Origin: Pedobacter hiemivivus
GTDB taxonomy: Bacteria; Bacteroidota; Bacteroidia; Sphingobacteriales; Sphingobacteriaceae
DNA length: 64,000 nucleotides
Direction of reading: 5' to 3'
Assembly (NCBI RefSeq): GCF_004331685.1
Contig: NZ_SJSM01000006.1
Location: forward strand, 124,001-188,000
The notes beneath the pieces are model-generated. The model saw nothing but the letters and a program-made list of their open reading frames with translations. It was not told the origin of the DNA and made no database searches. Shown here one piece after another: positions 35,679-43,789 of this stretch. How positions within the stretch are numbered: position 1 is the stretch's first letter; every line of letters begins with the position of its first letter. A program made the translations under genes and the position numbers.

Positions 35679-36731
35679 TTATATAGTTTCTCCTTTTATT
35701 TTTAACGTATACATTGGGGATTTTGCTGATGTCGTATGTACGAAAATATTTTTCTCAAATTGCCCTAATTCATTTGAATGATAAGTAACTTTGATTTGGC
35801 CATATTTATTTGGCATAATTGGTTTTTTATTCCATTTGAAACTTAAACAAGTACAATCTTGATCAATATGTTCTATAGCCAAAGGATTTGAAGTGAGGTT
35901 TTTTACATAAAATGTAAAAGTCTCTCTGGAATTTAGATTGATCTTAACTTTTTCAAAGTTTGGAGTAATTGCTAACTCTTCATTTATCTCGAGCTGCTTC
36001 CTTCCGACATTCTTAATATTTAGATTTTTTAAGATTTCTTGATAAATGAATTGATCCGAAGAAGTAATGTTTAAATTAGCGATTTTATCATCCAATTTTT
36101 TTTTACGTTGCTTCTCCATGTTAAGGTTGAGCTTCGAATAGTAAATATTAAATGGATATGCAGCAATAGATAAGGATTGATAAAAAATTTCATAAGATTC
36201 CTTGATATCTTCTAAATCAGTTGCATAATAATATTTAAGATACGCATTTAGATTCATCGTGATAAGAGTTTTATACTGTTCTTGATTAATAGACAAATTA
36301 TATAATTCTCTAAAATTAAAGTTATCTAAAGTGATCTTAGACAAATCTGTAATATCATAAATCTTACTATTTGGAAATCCAAAAGCCAATAATTTCCCGT
36401 TACTATCAAAGAAATAAGGAAACGGATAGGATGGACATTTAATGAGTTGGATAAATTTTTGATCGTTTATATTTTTCAGATCGGCCTTATAGCACACATA
36501 GTCCCGCTTTAATACATCGACCGTCACCTTTTGTTTATTCAAAAAATCAAGAAAGTCATTACAACGGTTACATGCACTGTCTGTAACAAAGACAAATACT
36601 TTTTTATTAAGTAGTTTAGCTTTCTGAAAAGCTCCTTCAAAACCTCCTGTTACGAAACTTATTTTATCTGGCTTTTTACAAGATGCACAAAAAAAAAGAA
36701 TAATGAGACAAAATCTAAAGAGTGAACTCAT
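35679..36731 (-). CDS. Thioredoxin-like / DUF1573 fusion lipoprotein (cassette B)
   Basis: The 350-residue lipoprotein (lipobox CASC, Cys18) is a paralogue of the protein at 28061-29119: a thioredoxin fold with CNRC (Cys54, Cys57), the shared stretch KCPSYPFPYFFD and LLAFGFPN, a helical middle and a C-terminal DUF1573 domain (TFYVKNLTSNPLAIEHIDQD; CTCLSFKW). It heads cassette B, followed by the CBM1, propeller and thioredoxin-like genes with tiny gaps or overlaps. Both copies pair a redox domain with a CBM1 neighbour, which supports a joint function. Confidence 0.8.
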   Translation of the reverse strand: MSSLFRFCLIILFFCASCKKPDKISFVTGGFEGAFQKAKLLNKKVFVFVTDSACNRCNDFLDFLNKQKVTVDVLKRDYVCYKADLKNINDQKFIQLIKCPSYPFPYFFDSNGKLLAFGFPNSKIYDITDLSKITLDNFNFRELYNLSINQEQYKTLITMNLNAYLKYYYATDLEDIKESYEIFYQSLSIAAYPFNIYYSKLNLNMEKQRKKKLDDKIANLNITSSDQFIYQEILKNLNIKNVGRKQLEINEELAITPNFEKVKINLNSRETFTFYVKNLTSNPLAIEHIDQDCTCLSFKWNKKPIMPNKYGQIKVTYHSNELGQFEKNIFVHTTSAKSPMYTLKIKGETI

Positions 36732-37038
36732 GAGAGTATTAATTTGACACTAACCTAGTTTAATTAATTTTAAAAAACAAATTTTATTATTATCAATCAA
36801 ACATGTATTTACTTATAAATAAAATATTTATAACGAAAGAACTCGCTTCAGCGCATTTGCTTGTCATTCTTCAATACGATTATTAGGGTAAATTAACACC
36901 GTAATTTCTACAGACTATTCCAAAGCAAAAAAGTTAGATTAATGTATGTAAGAGAATATAAGTAACGTCCTTAAACACGATCTCGTATATACATCTGGTT
37001 TCGGCAATTTAAAAATCCGGCCAGCGTGCTTTAACACT
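36732..37038. other. AT-rich intergenic stretch upstream of cassette B and pepP
   Basis: These 307 bp separate the divergent cassette B and pepP genes. The sequence is very AT-rich up to about 36835, then closer to the host average. I see no gene, hairpin or clear promoter box in it, though both transcripts should start here. Confidence 0.5.
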
Positions 37039-37282
37039 CTTCTCCATATTTTCTATAAATTTGCAAACAGACATAAAAAAACTGACTATGACTTATCAGG
37101 AAAAACTAGCGCAAATACGCAATCAAATGAAGGCCGATAATGTACATGCCTACATTATTCCATCTGCCGACCCTCATATTAGTGAATACTTACCGAAACA
37201 TTATAAGTGCATTCCCTTCGCCTCTGGCTTTAAAGGATCTGCAGGAACATTAGTCATCACTCATGATCATGCAGGTTTGTGG
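37039..37282. repeat. Direct repeat, right copy (pepP 5' region)
   Basis: This is the right-hand partner of 27239-27482. It includes the promoter, leader and first 65 codons of the intact aminopeptidase P gene, which continues without a break. The island lies between the two copies. Confidence 0.92.
37056..37063 (+). promoter_or_regulatory. Candidate -7 box (TAAATTTG) of pepP
   Basis: TAAATTTG matches TAnnTTTG and lies 24 bp before the ATG at 37088. In the left duplicate the same site reads TAAATTTA (27256-27263). No convincing TTG is present about 19 bp further upstream. Confidence 0.4.
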
Positions 37283-38863
37283 ACTGACTTCCGCTATTTT
37301 GAACAAGCTGTAGATGAACTGAAGGACAGTGGTTTTGAGTTGATGAAGCAAAAAGTTCAACATGCACCTGAATATATTCAATGGTTAATTGAAAAGTTAG
37401 ATAAAGGCAGTGTAGTCGCTGCTGATGATAAATTATTGTCTGTTTTATTGGGAGACCTCCTTACTCAACAGTTCGCTGTTAAAGAAATTAGCCTGACTAG
37501 CAAAGATTATTTAAGCCCGATCTGGGAAAACCGGCCGGCATTACCTTCAGAAAAAGCATTTCTAATCGACGATAAACACATCGGTCAGTCGGTAAGGTCT
37601 AAACTCGCTCAAGTAAGAACTGCCTTACAAAAACAAGGCGCAAGTCATCACCTGATTTCATCTTTGGATGATCTAGCCTGGTTGTTTAACATCCGCGGAA
37701 AAGATGTAAGCTATAATCCTGTTGTATTAAGTTTCGCTTTGATCAACCAAAAGTATGCTACGCTATTTATGGATGAAGATAAGCTTAGCATCGAAGAAAA
37801 AAAAGACCTATGGAGCAATGGTGTTGAGGTATTGTCTTACACTGATATTGAGCCGGCCATATTAGATATCCCTGCCAACAGCTCTATTTTTATCGACCCA
37901 AAACGCAACTGCTTTGCCTTCTATAAATTAATTCCAGCTTCAATTAGGATCATTAAAGACACCAATCCTACGACGAACCTAAAGGCTGTTAAAAATGAAA
38001 CTGAGCTTTCCAATACCAGGGCGGCAATGCTTAAAGACGGGGTAGCGATCACACGTTTCTTGAAATGGCTTTCAGAAAATATCGGGAAAATTACGATTAC
38101 AGAACTTTCTGCTGCTGCTGAATTGCGCAAGTTTAGAGAACAACAAGAAGGCTTTGTAGGTGACAGCTTTAACACCATCAGTGCTTACAAAGCACATGGT
38201 GCCTTACCTCATTATGGTGCATCGGAAGAAAGTAACGTTGAAGTAAAAGCGGAAGGCTTGTTCCTGGTAGATTCGGGCGGTCAGTACTTTTATGGAACAA
38301 CTGACATCACCCGCACCATCCCAATGGGAAACAATACGGAAGAAGAAAGCACCGATTATACCTTGGTTTTAAAAGGTATGATTGATGGTTGTAAAGTACG
38401 TTTCCCTAAAGGTACTTGCGGCTGCCAGATTGATGCTATTACCAGAAAGCCTTTATGGGACTATGCCATTAATTACGGACATGGAACTGGCCATGGGGTA
38501 GGTTATTTCTTAAATGTACATGAAGGACCCCAGGTCTTTAACGCTAGTGCTACTCCTGTAGCTGTTGAGTTGGGCATGATTACTTCTGTTGAACCGGGTG
38601 TTTACCGTCCGGGCAAGCATGGTATTCGTATTGAAAACCTGGTCAATACAATTGCTGATGTAAGCAACGAGTTTAATGAATTCTATGCTTTTGAGGCTTT
38701 AACCATCGCGCCTATTAGCACCAAAATTGTAAAGAAAGAATTGCTGGATCAATCACAAATTGATTGGTTAAACAGCTACAATGCTTTGGTATTTGAAAAG
38801 CTAAGTCCGCTGTTAAATGCAGATGAAGCTGCCTGGTTAAAAGCTGAGGTTAAAGCTATCTAA
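37088..38863 (+). CDS. pepP: Xaa-Pro aminopeptidase (aminopeptidase P, M24B family)
   Basis: The 591-residue enzyme removes an N-terminal residue next to proline in the cytoplasm. The first 300 residues are two creatinase-like N-terminal domains; the C-terminal pita-bread fold has all five metal ligands: Asp pair (LFLVDSGG and YGTTDITRTIPMG), His (GHGTGHGVG) and two Glu (TSVEPGVY and GIRIENL). Length fits the long three-domain form of the family. I chose ATG 37088, since TTG at 37061 falls in the promoter box. Its 5' end has been copied twice in the island to the left, so the gene is the likely anchor of the insertions. Confidence 0.95.
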   Translation: MTYQEKLAQIRNQMKADNVHAYIIPSADPHISEYLPKHYKCIPFASGFKGSAGTLVITHDHAGLWTDFRYFEQAVDELKDSGFELMKQKVQHAPEYIQWLIEKLDKGSVVAADDKLLSVLLGDLLTQQFAVKEISLTSKDYLSPIWENRPALPSEKAFLIDDKHIGQSVRSKLAQVRTALQKQGASHHLISSLDDLAWLFNIRGKDVSYNPVVLSFALINQKYATLFMDEDKLSIEEKKDLWSNGVEVLSYTDIEPAILDIPANSSIFIDPKRNCFAFYKLIPASIRIIKDTNPTTNLKAVKNETELSNTRAAMLKDGVAITRFLKWLSENIGKITITELSAAAELRKFREQQEGFVGDSFNTISAYKAHGALPHYGASEESNVEVKAEGLFLVDSGGQYFYGTTDITRTIPMGNNTEEESTDYTLVLKGMIDGCKVRFPKGTCGCQIDAITRKPLWDYAINYGHGTGHGVGYFLNVHEGPQVFNASATPVAVELGMITSVEPGVYRPGKHGIRIENLVNTIADVSNEFNEFYAFEALTIAPISTKIVKKELLDQSQIDWLNSYNALVFEKLSPLLNADEAAWLKAEVKAI

Positions 38864-38880
38864 TAGCGCTAAATACTACA

Positions 38881-38971
38881 AAAAAGGGAATCTGCTATTC
38901 AATTCTGCATAATTCGCACGCTGAAGAAGCGGCGAACAACGCTAGGAATTTCATTAGCACTTTCCCTTTTT
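38881..38971. ncRNA. Large imperfect stem-loop element (E3)
   Basis: AAAAAGGGAA at the left pairs with TTTCCCTTTTT at the right; inside, TGCTA pairs with TAGCA, AATTC with GAATT, and a 9-bp inner stem (TTCGC, CGCT) closes on GAAGA. The core, CTGCATAA on one side and AACGCTAG on the other, is close to that of element E2 at 47349. The A- and T-runs at the ends could also make it a two-way terminator between the convergent pepP and fucose operon. Confidence 0.55.
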
Positions 38972-39035
38972 AAATAATATTGCACCACAGCATAACTCGC
39001 TAAACTGACAGGCTTTTCATGCTGCAGTATTCACA

Positions 39036-39132
39036 AAAAAATCGGATATACTGTGAAAAGACCTTCTGAGCTTTGCTCCCTTTTCGGGGAGCCTAAGATC
39101 AGGCAGTCTTTGAAGAGTGTATCCGATTTTTT
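39036..39132. ncRNA. Large imperfect stem-loop element (E4)
   Basis: AAAAAATCGGATA pairs with TATCCGATTTTTT at the ends; inside, AAAGAC pairs with GTCTTT, CTGA with TCAG, and GCTCCC with GGGAGC. The layout copies E1-E3 (outer stem, internal loop, inner stem) but the sequence is more distant. It lies 21 bp beyond the fucose operon's last stop codon and probably ends transcription from both sides. Confidence 0.55.
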
Positions 39133-39153
39133 ATGTAGTATTCCCTTAATATT

Positions 39154-39942
39154 TTATGCCGGACTAATCGACCTGTCCAAATGCACATACCCACCATCTA
39201 CATACACCAATTGCCCGGTAGTATGGCTAGACACATTAGAAAGCAAAAATACCGCTGCATTCGCAATCTCCTCAGCTGTTGTCATCCTTTGTCCTAAAGG
39301 AATCTTAGCCTTTATGGCGGCCAGTTTTTCTTCAGAATTTGGAATTGAACTGATCCAGGTCTGATACAATGGCGTATAACACTCTGCTACGATCACTGAA
39401 TTCACTCTGATACCATAAGGCAATAATTCTACAGCCCACTCACGTGTCAACGCATTCCTTGCACCATTTGATGCGGCATAAGCAGACGTTCCACCCTGTC
39501 CAGTATCCGCTACCTTTGATCCAATATTCACTATAGAACCATTGGAAGCCTTAAGTGCTGGCAAAGCATGATGCGCCATTAAATAGTAATGAATCACATT
39601 TTTATGCAAGCTATCTACAAACTTCTCATAATTACCACTCTCCAGTCCAACGCCATCATTTACACCAGCATTATTTACCAGTCCGTCAATACGACCAAAC
39701 TTCTCCAAAACAGTCGCTATTGCTTTTTCTATATCCTTCGGGTTGGCTAGTTCGGCTATAAGCTGAAAAGCCTGACCACCATTTGCGATCACCTCATTTG
39801 CCAGTTTCAAATTATCCTGTTCATTTCTACCAACAATTACAGGAATAGCTCCTTCGCTTGCCAGCACCCTAACAATACCTGCTCCAATACCTTTGGCACC
39901 ACCGGTAACAATAACCACTTTATCTTTTAATTGCAGATCCAT
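39154..39942 (-). CDS. SDR-family oxidoreductase, probable L-fucose dehydrogenase
   Basis: I chose ATG 39942 (MDLQLKDKVVIVTGGAKGIG), which gives a 262-residue protein 13 bp after the lactonase gene's stop. It has the Rossmann motif TGGAKGIG, NNAGVN, catalytic Ser in NIGSKV and Tyr in AYAASN. The usual YxxxK lysine reads Asn here. In this operon it most likely oxidises L-fucose to L-fuconolactone, the first step of the non-phosphorylative pathway; it is the last gene. The second SDR of the operon (43016) has a normal motif, so the two could swap roles. Confidence 0.82.
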   Translation of the reverse strand: MDLQLKDKVVIVTGGAKGIGAGIVRVLASEGAIPVIVGRNEQDNLKLANEVIANGGQAFQLIAELANPKDIEKAIATVLEKFGRIDGLVNNAGVNDGVGLESGNYEKFVDSLHKNVIHYYLMAHHALPALKASNGSIVNIGSKVADTGQGGTSAYAASNGARNALTREWAVELLPYGIRVNSVIVAECYTPLYQTWISSIPNSEEKLAAIKAKIPLGQRMTTAEEIANAAVFLLSNVSSHTTGQLVYVDGGYVHLDRSISPA

Positions 39943-39955
39943 AGATTGCTTATTA

Positions 39956-40786
39956 TTATAAATTATAAAATCTTGTTGCATTACCTCCCCAGAAGAGCGC
40001 CTGCTCATCTAAAGAAAGTTTTGAGGTATACCCCTCCACTAAACCAAGTGTCTGCTGATAAGTAGCCGCCACCAGGCACACCGGCCAATCAGATCCATAC
40101 ATCAGTCGATTGATGCCAAAAGCCTCAAAAACGACATCCAGGTAAGGTCTAAAATCAGTTTCTGTCCAATGTTTCCAATCCGCTTCAGTAACCATGCCCG
40201 ACACTTTACAATGCACATTCTCGTGCTGGGCCAAGGCTATCATATCCTTTTTCCATCCCTCAATTGTACCACCTTTAATATCCGGCTTGGCAATATGATC
40301 CAATACAAACGGCTGATCCGGGAATTTGGCAGCCAATTCTGCAGCATACTTTAACTGATCCGGAAAAATCAATATGTCATAAGTATAACCATATGCTTGT
40401 AATTTACCTATCCCATTTAAAAAAGCAGGCTTTAACATCAATGCACGGTCTTTTTCACCTTGCAGGATATGCCTGAATCCTTTCAATTTATCGTACTGTT
40501 TTAAATCTGCCAGTTGATCGTCAATATCTTCAGCTTGTAGATCTACCCAGCCAACAACCCCTTTAACAAAGGAATGATCCGCCGCATTTTTTAGCTGAAA
40601 AAGATTTTCGGCAGGAGACTGATCCGATTGAACCACAACACTCCCATCAAAATGATGTTGTTGAAGCATTGGTAACAATGTTGATGGCGTATAATCAGCC
40701 CTCAACACCGCCATATCATCCGTTATCCAGCTGTCCCTAACCGCATCATAAATCCAGAAATGCTGGTGGGAATCAATTTTTAACAT
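39956..40786 (-). CDS. Amidohydrolase-family lactonase, probable L-fuconolactonase
   Basis: The 276-residue COG3618-type protein has the metal-binding HxH (KIDSHQHFWIYD, residues 6-8), a later His (FVLDHIAKPD) and the catalytic Asp (MYGSDWPVC). The family opens sugar lactones such as fucono-, rhamnono- and galactaro-lactones. In this operon it would hydrolyse L-fuconolactone to L-fuconate. Its start overlaps the end of the FAH-family gene by 14 bp. Confidence 0.88.
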   Translation of the reverse strand: MLKIDSHQHFWIYDAVRDSWITDDMAVLRADYTPSTLLPMLQQHHFDGSVVVQSDQSPAENLFQLKNAADHSFVKGVVGWVDLQAEDIDDQLADLKQYDKLKGFRHILQGEKDRALMLKPAFLNGIGKLQAYGYTYDILIFPDQLKYAAELAAKFPDQPFVLDHIAKPDIKGGTIEGWKKDMIALAQHENVHCKVSGMVTEADWKHWTETDFRPYLDVVFEAFGINRLMYGSDWPVCLVAATYQQTLGLVEGYTSKLSLDEQALFWGGNATRFYNL

Positions 40787-41630
40787 AGTTCTTTACCTGC
40801 TGCTTAGAGTTACCCAAGCCATCAATACCCAACTCTATCACATCACCATCTTTAAGGTATACTGGTGGATTAAAGCCTAAGCCTACCCCAGCGGGAGTTC
40901 CTGTAGAAATCACATCCCCCGGCAATAAAGTCATGAACTGACTTACATAAGCCACCACAAAGGGAACATTAAATATAAAGTTAGACGTGTTGCCATCCTG
41001 CATTTTCTGACCGTTTACAGTCAACCAAAGACGCATATTATTCACATCCGCAATTTCATCCTTAGTAGCCAAAAATGGGCCTAGCGGAGCGAACGTATCG
41101 CAACCTTTTCCCTTATCCCATGTGCCATTTCTTTCTAACTGAAACTCGCGCTCAGATACATCATTATGTAAAGCATAACCTGCTACATAATCCAATGCAT
41201 CTGCCTCTTCAACGTAAGATGCTTTCTTACCAATAACTACGGCAAGCTCTACTTCCCAATCTGTTTTTACTGAGTTTTTAGGAATCACTACATTATCAAA
41301 AGGCCCAACCATTGAAGTACTGGCCTTCATAAATATAACCGGCTCAGTTGGAATAGCTGCATTAGTTTCCCTGGCATGATCGGCATAGTTTAATCCGATA
41401 CAAACAATTTTTGAAGGACGGGCTATTGGAGATCCTAATCTTGTTCCGGCAGGAATAACGGTTAACTTACCTTCATTTGCTTTCACAAACTCTGCAAGTC
41501 TTTCTAATCCATTGTCATTAAAAAACTGTTCGTTATAATCTCCACCGAAGGCAGAAGTATCATACCAAGTATCGTTTACAATTACACCGATTTTCTCTTG
41601 ATCGGCAGCTCCCCATCTAATTAATTTCAT
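40773..41630 (-). CDS. FAH-family hydrolase, probable 2,4-diketo-3-deoxy-L-fuconate hydrolase
   Basis: The 285-residue protein has the fumarylacetoacetate hydrolase core: CIGLNYADHARE, the metal-binding ExE (TDWEVELAVVIG) and Asp (HNDVSEREFQ), and STGTPAGVG near the end. Homologues in the non-phosphorylative fucose pathway split 2,4-diketo-3-deoxy-L-fuconate into pyruvate and L-lactate. Its place between the lactonase and fucosidase genes supports that reading. Automatic annotation often calls such proteins ureidoglycolate lyase. Confidence 0.88.
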   Translation of the reverse strand: MKLIRWGAADQEKIGVIVNDTWYDTSAFGGDYNEQFFNDNGLERLAEFVKANEGKLTVIPAGTRLGSPIARPSKIVCIGLNYADHARETNAAIPTEPVIFMKASTSMVGPFDNVVIPKNSVKTDWEVELAVVIGKKASYVEEADALDYVAGYALHNDVSEREFQLERNGTWDKGKGCDTFAPLGPFLATKDEIADVNNMRLWLTVNGQKMQDGNTSNFIFNVPFVVAYVSQFMTLLPGDVISTGTPAGVGLGFNPPVYLKDGDVIELGIDGLGNSKQQVKNYVKN

Positions 41631-41640
41631 CTTTTTGTTC

Positions 41641-42969
41641 CTATTTAATTTTCAATTCAATGATGGTGTCAATGTCGTCCATTGCCACCCCATCTAAATA
41701 TACTATTGTCTGATCTGCAGTTTGTTTGAATTTTAATTTAGCACCGCCATTCATTAAAGTAGCAGAAACCACTTTTTGCTTTAATTTTGGCAAAGTAATG
41801 GACGGCTGTTTAAGCTTATTGATTACATGCGCATATAAAGTTTTGTCCTTTGCAGTAACTACACCCCATTCCTGCATATCGATAAGGTTACCTCTGGTAC
41901 CATATATACTTGCGCCGTATACCTTCATCCAATCGCCAATTTTAGCAAGTGTATCAATGTTTTCTGGCTGAATGATTCCATTTGGCATCGGGCCAACGTT
42001 TAATAAAAAATTGGCATTTCGTCCGGCATCATTTACCAGGTAATGGATCAACTGTTTTACGGTTTTATACTTCCTGTCGGTGATGCTAAATCCCCATGAA
42101 TTGTTCATCGTTTCGCAAGTTTCCAGTGGAAGCTGAGAAATGCTTGCTCCACCAAAACCAGTTGTATTCACACCTGGCAAATCCTTTTCGAACATTTGAA
42201 AATCTTCACCTGCAATAGGCGATAAATGATGATTATTACCCACCATACATTGCGGCTGCAGCTTATGAATTAAACTGTAAATCTCATCGTAATGCCAATC
42301 TACCTTCGATTTTAAGGTTTTATCCTTGTCATTATCCAACTGATCCCAATGTCCATCAAACCAAATTCCGGAAATTTCTCCATAATTGGTAAGCAACTCT
42401 GTTAACTGCGCTTTCATGAAGGCAATATAATTATTCCAGTCACCTTTTTCTGTACGTCCGGTACCTTTTCCTGTTTTCCCTGTGGCGTAGTGATAATCTG
42501 TGCGCGACCAGTCCAGCAATGAATAGTATAAAAACAACTTTATGCCTTGTTTATGGCACGCTGCAGCCATTGCTGCTACGATATCCTTTCCGTAAGGTGT
42601 TTCTGTTATTTTCCAGTCCGACTGCTTCGTATCCCAGTTGCTAAAACCATCGTGGTGACGGGTAATCAGTGTAATATACTTCATACCTGCACCTTTTGCC
42701 GCATCCACCCATTTTTTTGCATCAAAGGCTGTAGGATTAAAAATCCCTTTTAGCCGCTTGTAGTCCTCTACCTTGATATTTTTATTGTTCATCACCCACT
42801 CGCCATCACTCAGAACGCTAAAAGCCCCCCAATGAATAAACATCCCAAATTTCATGTCCTGAAAATCCTTTCTTGAAGCAAGGTTCTCGGCCGTTGGGCT
42901 ATACTGTTGCGCCTTTAAGCCAAACGAGCAGCTCATCGCAAAAAGTAAGATAATCAAGCGTAGTTTCAT
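41641..42969 (-). CDS. GH29 alpha-L-fucosidase (fucose operon)
   Basis: The 442-residue exported enzyme (signal peptide cut near LKA-QQY) has typical GH29 motifs: MKFGMFIHWGAFSVLSDGEW (39-58), TRHHDGFSNWDTKQSDW (103-119), YYSLLDWSR and IWFDGHWDQ, whose Asp205 is the likely nucleophile. It also has FLLNVGPMPNGII. It would release L-fucose that the co-encoded permease imports. It is a canonical form, unlike the more divergent GH29 protein at 13362, so the two probably cut different linkages. It sits 10 bp after the preceding... FAH gene boundary in the same operon, with a 46-bp gap to the SDR gene upstream. Confidence 0.92.
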   Translation of the reverse strand: MKLRLIILLFAMSCSFGLKAQQYSPTAENLASRKDFQDMKFGMFIHWGAFSVLSDGEWVMNNKNIKVEDYKRLKGIFNPTAFDAKKWVDAAKGAGMKYITLITRHHDGFSNWDTKQSDWKITETPYGKDIVAAMAAACHKQGIKLFLYYSLLDWSRTDYHYATGKTGKGTGRTEKGDWNNYIAFMKAQLTELLTNYGEISGIWFDGHWDQLDNDKDKTLKSKVDWHYDEIYSLIHKLQPQCMVGNNHHLSPIAGEDFQMFEKDLPGVNTTGFGGASISQLPLETCETMNNSWGFSITDRKYKTVKQLIHYLVNDAGRNANFLLNVGPMPNGIIQPENIDTLAKIGDWMKVYGASIYGTRGNLIDMQEWGVVTAKDKTLYAHVINKLKQPSITLPKLKQKVVSATLMNGGAKLKFKQTADQTIVYLDGVAMDDIDTIIELKIK

Positions 42970-43015
42970 ATTTTTTTGGTTATGGGTTATGAATTGTAGG
43001 TTACGCGTTTGGGTT

Positions 43016-43780
43016 TTAGTTGTTCAACTTAATAAATCCTCCATCTAAAGGGTAATCGTTTCCGGTTACAAAACCGGCCTCTTCCGAACACAGATAAAGT
43101 GCCAATGAAGCCACTTCCTCTGGTTTCCCCATCCGGCCTATTGGCTGACTTTTCGACAATTTCTCGAATATTTCAGCTTCCTGACCCGCATAATTTTTAG
43201 CAATAAAACCATCTACAAAAGGGGTATGTACCCTTGCTGGAGAAATGCTGTTACACCTGATCCCTTCAGCCATATAATCTTTGGCTACAGACATTGTCAT
43301 CGCGAAAATCGCCCCTTTACTCATAGAGTAAGCAAAACGGTCTGACAAGCCCACTACCGCGCCAATAGAAGCCATGTTTAGCACTACTCCTGAACCTTGT
43401 GCTTTCATTGCCGGAATAGCCGCATACAAGCAGTTATAAGCTCCTTTAACATTTACATCAAATACTTTCACAAAGTCGGCTTCGCTGGTATTATCGGCTC
43501 TTCCAATATGGGCAATGCCCGCATTATTCACTAAGATATCAATTTTTCCGATTTGCTTAAAGATGCTAACAACAGCTTCCTGGTTGCTGACATCACAACC
43601 GTATGCATCGGCTGATCCGCCTTCGGCCTTTATTTCATTTACAGTTTGTAAACCTGCATCTGCATTCAATTCTATAATATGGACGTGAGCACCCTGTTTG
43701 GCAAAAAGCACTGATATTGCCTTGCCAATTCCACTTCCTCCACCTGTAATAATTGCTGATTTTCCTTTTAAACTAAACAT
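43016..43780 (-). CDS. SDR-family oxidoreductase, probable 2-keto-3-deoxy-L-fuconate dehydrogenase
   Basis: The 254-residue protein has a normal SDR set: TGGGSGIG, NNAGIAH, Ser in NMASIGAV, and the pair Tyr/Lys in FAYSMSKGAIF. In the fucose pathway it would oxidise 2-keto-3-deoxy-L-fuconate to the 2,4-diketo compound with NAD. It follows the dehydratase gene after 9 bp. Assignment of this SDR versus the one at 39154 rests on gene order and similarity to known deoxyfuconate dehydrogenases, not on a specific residue. Confidence 0.82.
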   Translation of the reverse strand: MFSLKGKSAIITGGGSGIGKAISVLFAKQGAHVHIIELNADAGLQTVNEIKAEGGSADAYGCDVSNQEAVVSIFKQIGKIDILVNNAGIAHIGRADNTSEADFVKVFDVNVKGAYNCLYAAIPAMKAQGSGVVLNMASIGAVVGLSDRFAYSMSKGAIFAMTMSVAKDYMAEGIRCNSISPARVHTPFVDGFIAKNYAGQEAEIFEKLSKSQPIGRMGKPEEVASLALYLCSEEAGFVTGNDYPLDGGFIKLNN

Positions 43781-43789
43781 TTTTTATAA

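Noticed and set aside
27239..37282. A classical integrative element with its own integrase
   Set aside because: The direct repeats would suit one, but no tyrosine or serine recombinase gene exists between them. Only IS21 genes, the small HTH gene and cassette genes are present.
41641..42969. Fucose operon GH29 as a recent copy of the locus 2 GH29
   Set aside because: Motifs differ at many positions (HWG versus HYN, HHDGF versus HHSGF) and only the locus 2 enzyme has a C-terminal discoidin-like domain, so they are distant relatives.
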